This document shows positions 55,930-64,000 of a DNA stretch of 64,000 bases, piece after piece. The notes under the pieces are model-generated. The model had not been told where the DNA came from, did not search any database, and saw only the letters and a list, made by a program, of their open reading frames with translations. Both the position numbers and the translations under genes were made by a program. Within the stretch, counting starts at the first letter, position 1, and the number at the start of each line of letters is the position of its first letter. The stretch comes from Petrolisthes cinctipes (taxonomy: Eukaryota; Arthropoda; Malacostraca; Decapoda; Porcellanidae). The stretch is taken from contig JAWQEG010000065.1 in the NCBI GenBank assembly GCA_033782935.1, forward strand, positions 1,761,001-1,825,000. Reading direction: 5' to 3'.

Positions 55930-58900
55930 TCACTCGTCGTCATCATCATCATCATCATCATCATCCTTTTCTTCTTCATCCTCATCATCTGAGTTTTCCT
56001 CTTCACTGAAAAAACAAATAATGTTCAGTTTACTAGAGTTGACATATAATTCCAAAGTACAGTATATTTGTACAGCTACCATGCATAAACAACGGCATTT
56101 GTAGTTTCTGTATAACATGTGTTGGTAATCAGGCTTAGCAGCACTATTATTGATGGAGGGAGAAGGTAATGAAGGTTGGGATTAGTGGGTATAGAAACAA
56201 GGCAAGAATTGAGAGAAAAGGGGTGGAAAATTTTAACATGCCTACAGTATTTTATTGGCAGGAAATACAGAATAACTTGAGAGAGGTCACAAATGTCTAC
56301 AGTGTGGAAGGAGGAAATGTAGGGAATTGTAAGGTAATGGAGCTCAAGAGAAAGATGCATGAATCTGGGTCTTCTGATAAACTAAAAAACAAAGAACACG
56401 TGAAACCTTGTGCAGTGAAGCTGTTGTATGGAGAATTCATGAGGTTTAAATTTTCAAGAATGTTAAAGATGTCCTGTGCAATTATGGTAAAATGGAAAGC
56501 GAGATACAAAAGAATTGCATAACTTATACAGTAGTGCTAAGAATAGTGCGGTTTTCTTTCATCCTCAAATCAATTGATCAACCGACAAAAATCCACCCAG
56601 CACCTTTTATTATATTCCTGACATTACCTGTGTGACGGATATGCAAGTTTTTGCTAGCAAAGCGATTAACAAAAGCAAGTTGCATGCTAGGGAGAAATTC
56701 CCAGTGTGCCGCCCCTAAAACATACGAGTACTGCTGTTGGTAATGACTCACTCATGACGTGCCAAATCCCACACCATGAGCGTTGTGTCAGTGGAGGCGG
56801 TGTACAATCGTGTCCCACAGATGGCCATACAGGTGACTGCAATTTTGTGGCCCGTGAACACAGCCACCATCTCTCGAGTGGTAACATCGAATCCTCTCGT
56901 TAGGTTATCACTACAGGCTGTGTACACTGAGGAAGGGGTGCAGCCAGCCAGTAAGTGGGAACAAGGCATTATGAGTAAAATATAATACATGGTAGTTGTA
57001 TCTAATGGATATATTACCTTGATTGTTAATACTTTCACAGCAGACTTTTGAGTTGTTGAGTTGACCTACGAGTACAGCACTATGTTATGTTAAGATTGGA
57101 TTTATAATATACTGTAGCTTATTAAATTTGTAGTGAACAGAAGAGATTTTTGTAAATTAATGAATAAACTTGATCTATCATGCAGTCCTATCTAGTTGAG
57201 GGAGAAGAGTCTTTCTACTGATAGCCTATGTAGTGCAATGTATTACATTACTCTGTAACAACAGACACTAAATTTAAGATGTGTGACATTCTTTGTCCCT
57301 TGTATCACTTGGTTTGATATTTTGTTCTTGTTTAATACCAACAGGTGTTATATGAAGACTCACGAATTCCGTCGTGAAAGAGGAGAGCATTGACGGTGTT
57401 TCTGTGTTGTGTGATCCCGGTGAGGGGCTCAACCAGCTTGGGCTGGTAGCGAGTAAAGGTTTTGCGTTGGGCATTGTAGTGAGCCAAGTACGTCTCCCGA
57501 GGCTTGAGCTCCCAAACCTGTACCATCCCAGCCCCATCACCGCTGTACAGGAGCTTCTTCAGAGCCAGCAGGCAAACCACATGGCTCTGGTGGGCTTGCA
57601 TCACCTGTAGTAGGGTAAAGGAACAGGTTATTTTGTTAGTATTGGAGGATAATGATTCTTACAAGCGAAAGTATGCCAGACAACAGCCCACTTCAGTATA
57701 CAAGGAGGGGATTAGTTTTGTTGCAGTGTTCAGAGGGCTACATAGACTCCAAAACACCCACAAAAAAAGAAAAAAAAAAAAGACGCTCCTAAGCTGACTC
57801 TGTAAATATCCCTTCCACAGCTTTCTCCCTCCTCAAGAACCCCACAAGACATGATAAGAGGTATTGTTAGTGGCAAGAAAGGATATGTCAAGAACACTGT
57901 GGCTGTATGCATGATACTGACGGAGTAGCAGACAGCGGAGTGCAAGTCCCAGCAGCGCACCGTCTTGTCTGAGCTGCCCGTGTACAAGAGGCTGGCGGAG
58001 GAGTCGACAGCCAGGCATGTCACACAGTTGGTGTGGCCCACGAACTTCTGTAGGTGGAGTAACGAGCTCTAAACAGTGTAGTAAAGCGGTTGGTGTCTGA
58101 TTCATCGCTGGTGGTGATTATGTGAGGAGCCTGGATATCAATTTGTGTGTGTTGTGTGTTTGTTGGGGAGAGCAGGGAATGAGCCACCACGCTGTATAAT
58201 TACAAGATTCCTGTTTACAGATGTGTGTAGATCTTAGACACTTTTCCTACTTACAATAAATGCGTTTACAAAGAGAGATGCTTAATGAATTGAGAATGTA
58301 TTGCAAGATATTTGTTTGTGACTGAACCTTAATCATTTTCTTGGTGGTAAAGTCCCAGGTCCTGGCGGTGGAGTCCAAACTGCCAGTGATGATGAGGTCA
58401 CCTTTACCCACCTCTTGTCCCTCACCTTCCACCTCACTGGGCACCACAGCCAACGTGCACACACCCCTCTCATGACCCTGACGCACACCACAAACACTAT
58501 TATTAGTTCCTCTGACTTCTAATAGCTTGAGATTAATAATTCTGCTAGGGTATAAGTCGATTAAGGGATTTATTGGTAGTTACTGTGCAAAGGGAAAAGC
58601 AGATCTCATACAGTGAGACCATAAATAAAGACTGAAAGAGAATATAAAGTAATGGACATGTTTGACCACACCGTAAAGGAATGTTGGCTGAATAGATTTG
58701 TATTGTTGAACTAAACTATAATTGCTGAAGATAATGTTGTTATATTAATTGCTGAAGGTAATGTCATGATGATAATTATTACCTGACTATGAAAACTTAG
58801 TCGTTAATCACAACATCGTTATACTATATCATCCTTTGACCACAACACATCACCACTCATCAACAACACATCACCACTCATCAACAACACAACACCACTT

Positions 58901-60627
58901 ATCAACAGCACATCACTCATCAACACAGCTGCACTCACTTAACAAAACATCACCACTCATCAACAACACATCACCACTCATCAACAACACATCACCACTC
59001 ATCAACAACACATCACCACTCATCAACAACACATCACCACTCATCAACAACACATCACCACTCATCAACAACACATCACCACTCATCAACAACACATCAC
59101 TCAACAAAGCAACACACCACATACTTATCAACAAAGGACACCATTCGACAACACAACACAACACAACATCATCATCATCATCATTCCTTACTTCGAAAAC
59201 CCCAATGCACGCCTGAGACTCGGGAATTAAGTCTAGGGTTTCCTCATCGATGTGCCACGCCCTCACGGTACTGTCCATAGAGGAGCTGGCCACGTACTCA
59301 CCCGTGCACAACAGTCGCGTCACCCGGCACTCGTGTCCTGTAGAAGGTGAAGTAGAGGAAAAAGGTTGTTGAGGGGAGGGGGGTCAGAGAGGGAATGCTT
59401 ATTGAGGAAGGGTGGGTAAGGAGTAGTGAGGGCTTGAACATGAGGGCTAGGTAGGGAGGGCTGAGTATGAAGGGTTAGGTAAAGAGAGCTGAGTATGTAG
59501 GGCTAGGTAGAAAGGGCTGAGTATGTAGGGCTAGGTAGAAAGGGCTGAGAATGAAAGGCTAGGTAGATAGGGCTGGGAGGAATGAAGACATGGCGTGATA
59601 TAGAAGTAAACGTAAAGTCTCAGAGTATTCACACAAGAATAAATGTAAAGACAGCAGTAAGAGTAAAGCATATCGGTGTATCACCACCTACCAGTGTAAG
59701 TGTAAAGACAGCAGTAAGAGTAAAGCATATCAGTGTATCACCACCTACCAGTGTATGTGTAAAGACAGTTACATGAGATGGCGTCCCATTTCCTGACTGT
59801 GTTGTCGGCTGAACCTGTGATGACGTAGGTGTCGTGGATGGTAATGCAGGTGATGTAACTCGTGTGGCCTCTGAAGAACAACATTATTATTTTATTGGTT
59901 AATTAAGGGGGTATAGTATGTACACTCGCAATCCAAAATATGTATCCAGGCTTGCTTCGACTAGTCTGATCGATTATTAAGCGAGCTCAGCAAATATCAA
60001 ACAGGATAAACGTTGTAATTGGTTCACTAGTATATCAAATTATTCGAAACTTTAACAAGACCTGGATACAAATTTTGGATTGCGAGTGTACAGTGTTGGT
60101 AAATCTGGAGCAAGTGATTTCTCTTAACTATTCCAAGCAGCAGGCTACCATTGTTTTTTTTTTTTAATCTAGTCCTGTTTCCTGGTATATACGTTGGAGG
60201 AATCAAGGCGCTCTAGTGTACCAAATGCATAATACCCCCTTAATAATATTGCACTCTCACCCTCTCACCATTATCTAGCTTCAATATCATTATCACCATC
60301 ATGTATCATCATCTAGCTCACCTGATGATTACATTATACGATGATTTCTTCATTCCCCAGACTACCCAAGCACTCATCACCCAGACCACTCATGCACTCA
60401 TCACCTACCCATCCACTCGTCCCCTTCAATTCACTCACTCACTTTATAATACCAATACACTCGATTTTGTCCTGAGATATGTCCCACACCCTTGCCGTCT
60501 TGTCCTCAGAGCCGGTAGCCAGGAGGGAATGGTCTTCAGCGGCCGCCATGCAGTTGACCCCTCCGTTGTGGTCGCATTGAGTCTCCCGAGGAAACCTACG
60601 GATCTCCTTGCTTCCCGTCGCACCCAT
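55930..60627 (-). CDS. WD40 repeat protein, WDR86-like
   Basis: This is a WD40 beta-propeller scaffold of unknown biochemical role. Exons, 5' to 3': 60443-60627, 59749-59870, 59192-59337, 58328-58477, 57922-58047, 57364-57604, 56752-56926, 55930-56005. Phases close to 406 residues. Successive repeats are visible: ATGSEDKTARVWD, VITGSADNTVRKWD, VASSSMDSTVRAWH, IITGSLDSTARTWD, YTGSSDKTVRCWD, YSGDGAGMVQVWE, LYTACSDNLTRGFD and LYTASTDTTLMVWD. Length and repeat order match my recollection of vertebrate WDR86. The start MGATGSKE fits the N-myristoylation pattern MGxxxS, so membrane attachment is possible. The last exon is only 76 nt and encodes a highly acidic tail (EEENSDDEDEEEKD plus poly-Asp) built on a GAT microsatellite. 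The orthology call is less certain than the fold. Confidence 0.85.
57630..57800. mobile_element. Weak family B-like remnant in a WD40-gene intron
   Basis: Imperfect inverted blocks (ATTGGAGGATAATGATTC / CAGAGGGCTACATAGACTCC) with AGTATGCCAGACAACAG between them resemble a decayed family B element. Confidence 0.35.
58840..59110. repeat. 21-bp minisatellite in a WD40-gene intron
   Basis: About ten copies of CAACAACACATCACCACTCAT, preceded by diverged units. Because the period is a multiple of 3, ORFs of Thr/His/Ser repeats arise by chance. Confidence 0.95.
59640..59765. repeat. 58-bp duplication spanning a splice donor
   Basis: The block CAGTGTAAGTGTAAAGACAG through CATCACCACCTAC is present in tandem (about 59633-59690 and 59691-59748). 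The minus-strand donor CTG|GTAGGT of exon 2 sits at the right junction, and a second copy of the same donor is 58 bp further into the intron. Confidence 0.8.
59905..60243. mobile_element. Family A TTAA element containing a nested TA element
   Basis: The outer ends are TTAAGGGGGTATAGTA and AATACCCCCTTAA. The left part is interrupted at 59917-60090 by an element with inverted ends CACTCGCAATCCAAAAT and ATTTTGGATTGCGAGTG next to TA, after which family A resumes at CAGTGTTGGTAAATCTGG. Located in intron 1 of the WD40 gene. Confidence 0.75.
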
Positions 60628-60779
60628 CCTGAGGGAGAATAGTGGCTGAGTATAGGATAGGGTTCGTTGATTGGTAAGTAAGTTGGTTTTTCCCATAGAG
60701 GGCCCAGAGCAAAGTGTATTCAGATCTCTGGTCGACCTATACTATCTAGACCGTGGTTTTTTCCTCTTGTTTCCCGTGT

Positions 60780-61620
60780 TTTTATTAGCCATGTCGAGGA
60801 AACGGTAGGGTGGGTTCGTTGGTTGGTTGGTTGGTTAGTGAATGGATTTAGATAAATTAGTTACCGAGTTATTATTGATTTGTCCACTGACTTTGTTACT
60901 GGTTTATTATTTATTAGGTTACTGATTTGGTTAGGTTACATTTCAGTGTCCCTTGCTTCCCATACTACTCATACTGGTTTGTTGGTTGGTTGGTTGGTTG
61001 GTTGGTACTGAAACTGGTTGGTTGGTTGGTTGGTTGGTTGGCTGGTACTGAAACTGACTGGTTGGTTGGTTGGTTGGTTGGTTGGTTGATACTGAAACTG
61101 GTTGGTTGGTTGGTTGGTTGGTACTGAAACTGGTTGGTTGGTTGGTTGGTTGGTACTGAAACTGGTTGGTTGGTTGGTTGGTTGGTTGGTTGGTACTGAA
61201 ACTGGTTGGTTGGTTGGTTGGTTGGTTGGTTGGTACTGAAACTGACTGGTTGGTTGGTTGGTTGGTTGGTACTGAAACTGACTGGTTGGTTGGTTGGTTG
61301 GTTGGTACTGAAACTGGTTGGTTGGTTGGTTGGTTGGTTGGTACTGAAACTGGTTGGTTGGTTGGTTGGTTGGTACTGAAACTGGTTGGTTGGTTGGTTG
61401 GTTGGTTGATACTGAAACTGGTTGGTTGGTTGGTTGGTTGGTTGATACTGAAACTGACTGGTTGGTTGGTTGGTTGGTTGGTTGGTTGGTACTGAAACTG
61501 GTTGGTTGGTTGGTTGGTTGGATGGTTGGTTGGTTGGTTGGTTGGTTGGTACTGAAACTGACTGGTTGGTTGGTTGGTTGGTTGGTTGTTTAGTTGGTTG
61601 GTAATGATACTTAGTGGTCT
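60780..61620. repeat. TTGG tetranucleotide array with TACTGAAACTG punctuation
   Basis: Roughly 17 blocks of TTGG repeats (four to eight each) are separated by GGTACTGAAACTG or close variants. It begins about 150 bp upstream of the WD40 start codon. The minus-strand frame of Thr-Asn-Gln-Pro repeats is a by-product. Confidence 0.95.
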
Positions 61621-62340
61621 GACCAGGAGGGGGGTACAATACGAGGGGAAGGAGTGGGAGGGGGAGAAGAATGCGAAAAGGGATGAGTGGGGAGGGATAA
61701 TACGAGGGGGATGAGTGGGAGGGGGAGAATACGAGGTGGATGAGTGGGATTGGGAGAAGACGAGGGGGATGAGTGGGGAGGGAGAATACGAGGGGGATGA
61801 GGGGGAGAAGAAGACGAGGGGGATGAGTGGGATTGGGAGAAGAAGACGAGGGGGATGAGTGGGAGGGGGAGGAAGAATACGAGGGGATGAGTGGGGAGGG
61901 AGAATACGAGGGGATGAGTGGGAGGGGGAGAAGAAGACGAGGGGGGCGAGTGGGAGGGGGAGAAGAAGACGAGGGGGATGAGTGGGAGGGGGAGAATACG
62001 AGGGGAGGAAAGACATGACGTGGTGGTGAGAGTGGGGGTGATGGGTGGGGGTGAGGGTGAGGGTGGGGGTGGTGGTGGTGAGAGTGAGGGTTGTGGTGGT
62101 GGTGAGGGTGAGGGTGATTAGAGTGAGGGTGAAGGTGAGGGTGAGGGTGGTGGTAGGTGATGTGAGTTAGAGTGAGGGTGAGGGTGATGGGGGTGGTGGT
62201 GGGGGTGGTGGTAGTGGTGGGTGATGGGGGTTAGAGTGGGGGTGAGAGTGGTGGTGGGGGTGAGGGTGGGGGTTAGAGTGGGGGTGAGGGTGGGGGTGAG
62301 GGTAAGGGTGGGGGTGATGGTGGTGAGGGATCAATGTTGT
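61621..62340. repeat. G-rich purine arrays upstream of the WD40 gene
   Basis: Positions 61630-62010 are irregular units like GAGGGGGATGAGTGGGAGGG. Positions 62030-62335 are GGTGAGGGTGGGGGT-type repeats. The plus strand has many G runs suited to G-quadruplex formation. Confidence 0.9.
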
Positions 62341-62652
62341 TGTGGCAGCCCTTGGTCCAATATAAACACTGCTTCATATTAATATTAGACTAACACAGCA
62401 TCTGGTTACAGCTAGTTGTTATGGTCCAGGGTTCGATCACCTGGGAAGAGTTTGGACAAGGACAAGGACACCATCTTAAATTAGTCTCAAATTCTCCCTG
62501 GTCTCAAATTACTCCCTGGTTTCATTCCTTGATAAGCATTTGCACAAGGACACCATTTCAAATTACTCGTTGTTACTCTTGATAGATCAGGGGTAGTTCT
62601 CAAATTACTCTCAAATTACTCTTGATAGATCAGTGGTAATTCTTCTCTGACT
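62341..62652. other. Spacer with small local duplications
   Basis: Phrases such as CTCAAATTACTC, CAAGGACACCAT and TTGATAGATCAG each occur two or three times. No gene seen. Confidence 0.5.
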
Positions 62653-62813
62653 GTATTAAGGACCCTGTGATCGTGTATGAGAACTGGAGGCTTCTGATTC
62701 CTCCTCATTATGCCACGAAACACACTCCTTCCATATAGGTGGTGTTTCGTGGCAATATTTGAAGGACTCATTTACCTCCAATTTTCTGACTACATCACAG
62801 GGTCCTTAAGCAA
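62653..62813. mobile_element. Family C TTAA element, clean single copy
   Basis: TTAA then GGACCCTGTGATCGTGTATG at the left and ATCACAGGGTCC then TTAA at the right. Core GATTCCTCCTCATTATGCCA. This is the reference copy for family C. Confidence 0.85.
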
Positions 62814-62822
62814 AACATGGAA

Positions 62823-62988
62823 TTAAAGGGGTAATTCGCTTTTGTTACATTGGAGCTCCTCGATTCCTCCAAAGTATGCCAGGAAACGGGACCAGATGAA
62901 CATATATAATGGTGTTCTGTTGCTTGGAATAGTTTGGAGGATTCAGTTGCTCCAGATTTACCAACATAAAACTTCCCCCTTAATGTAT
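62823..62988. mobile_element. Family A TTAA element, clean copy
   Basis: TTAAAGGGGTAATTCGC at the left, ACTTCCCCCTTAA at the right. It holds both core arms (GATTCCTCCAAAGTATGCCA and TAGTTTGGAGGATTCAG). Confidence 0.85.
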
Positions 62989-63114
62989 AATTTTGTCATT
63001 CGAAGTTATAGTTTAAGCGGATTAAGATTTATAACCTCCACTTGTTTTCTTTTTTTCATACAAGCAAGCTTTTTTTTTTTTCTTGGCCTGATAGATTACA
63101 TTCGTTGTGCCATG

Positions 63115-63275
63115 AAGGGGGAATTACAGTGTTGGTAAATCTATAGCAACTGATTCCTCCAAACTATTCCAAGCAACAGAACACCATTATTTTTGTTCAT
63201 CTGGTCCTGTTTCCTGGCATACTTTGGAGGAATCAAAACGCTCCAATGCACCAAAAGTGAATTAACCCCTTAAGC
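63115..63275. mobile_element. Family A TTAA element, inverted clean copy
   Basis: Inverse of the copy at 62823-62988, ending GTGAATTAACCCCTTAA. The two would pair as an inverted repeat with a 125-bp loop. Confidence 0.85.
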
Positions 63276-63402
63276 CATCAGAAGGGACCTGGGAATGTGT
63301 AGCACTGGCAGAGAAACAAATGGAATAAATATAATGATGAACAGACGAGGAGGGTAAGGAGGATATTCTGTAGACTACTGTACACTGAAAATGGTGATGT
63401 AC

Positions 63403-63621
63403 AGCCACAATCAAATATCCACCAACACTTTCCTTCCATCGTTGTAAATATCTTGATAATAAAGAACAACGTGTGTATGATTTTGCAGCCCCTCATAATA
63501 ATAATTGAGGGGGGTTGAGTTGACATAAGGTGTTGTTGTATGATTATATTTTGATTTGATACTGATTTATTTGCACGATGGAAGGAAAGTGTTGGTGGTT
63601 ATTTGATTGTGGCTGCATACG
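63403..63621. mobile_element. TA-flanked TIR element, shortest copy
   Basis: CAGCCACAATCAAATATCC and ATTTGATTGTGGCTG ends with TA or CA next to them. It has a single central module. Confidence 0.75.
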
Positions 63622-63829
63622 TATGATTAACGATTTGAGCGAAGTGAGAATATAGATCATAATTTTCTACACTATAAGAACCAAAGGACCGGGAATAATA
63701 ATAAACAGCATGACAAGGAGAGAAGCTATAGTATTATAATATTATGATACTCCATATGGCGTCTACGAATATTTCACAACTGTAGGCGTGAATTGATTAA
63801 TTTCACAAACTACATTCCAGGACTGTTGG
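63622..63829. other. Spacer
   Basis: Nothing recognised. Confidence 0.5.
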
Positions 63830-64000
63830 GAATGCACATACACCTAGTACATAAATACACCCAGTACACGAATGTATCCAATACACGGATACACCTAGGA
63901 TACGAATAAACCCAATACAAATACATACACAGTACATGAATACATACACTCAGTACGTAGGTATATACCCATACCAGTACATGAATACACCCAGTACATG
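63830..64000. repeat. Degenerate tandem array running off the window
   Basis: Units of about 18-22 bp with CAGTACATGAATACAC recur eight or more times and continue past the end of the window. Confidence 0.8.

Noticed and set aside
56169..56522. 117-residue plus-strand frame
   Set aside because: It lies opposite an intron of the WD40 gene, has no recognisable domain, and shows no splice or repeat context.
60943..62016. Minus-strand frames of Thr-Asn-Gln-Pro repeats, up to 357 residues
   Set aside because: They are the translation of the TTGG array and adjoining purine repeats; no start context, no non-repetitive domain.

Overview
The window is eukaryotic nuclear DNA, almost certainly from an arthropod and most plausibly a decapod crustacean (inference). 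The evidence is spliced genes with GT-AG introns, very dense di-, tri- and tetranucleotide microsatellites, TTAGG-type motifs, and many non-LTR retrotransposons and short inverted-repeat elements. I see no rRNA, CRISPR or prokaryotic operon. Exon positions are read by eye and may be off by a few bases.

Region 1 (1-27.3 kb) is a repeat graveyard. It opens with a CR1/Jockey-type reverse transcriptase. A decayed Jockey-like element (9.43-15.69 kb, minus) carries a nearly intact RTE-like element inside it (10.38-13.92 kb, plus). A second, truncated RTE-like copy lies inverted nearby (16.54-18.74 kb). Between them are short elements flanked by TTAA (piggyBac-like) or TA (Tc1/mariner-like), several carrying internal minisatellites. 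A possible unannotated spliced noncoding transcript lies at 21.26-23.14 kb.

Region 2 (27.3-64 kb) holds four convincing host genes. They are a beta-1,3-galactosyltransferase-like enzyme (27.85-28.99 kb, plus), the apoptotic nuclease DFFB/CAD (30.0-38.5 kb, minus, 5 exons), the RNA helicase/zinc-finger protein ZNFX1 (41.2-53.9 kb, plus, 12 exons) and a WDR86-like WD40 protein (55.9-60.6 kb, minus, 8 exons). For DFFB, ZNFX1 and the WD40 gene, the exon phases close exactly into one frame. The galactosyltransferase and DFFB converge, DFFB and ZNFX1 diverge from a 2.7 kb spacer, and ZNFX1 and the WD40 gene converge.

The genes are not an operon and have no obvious shared pathway. ZNFX1 (antiviral RNA sensing and small-RNA biology) and DFFB (apoptotic DNA cleavage) are both stress or defence related, but their adjacency may be chance. 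Introns are heavily loaded with elements. DFFB intron 1 carries a CR1-like copy almost identical to the one at the window start, and DFFB intron 3 contains a foldback with arms of about 0.7 kb. Upstream of the WD40 gene is 1.5 kb of TTGG and G-rich repeats. The best leads are a Tyr in place of the reactive Cys of the ZNFX1 RZ finger, the DFFB intron foldback, and a set of TTAA elements that share one core sequence and include a G-rich foldback with a matching empty site.
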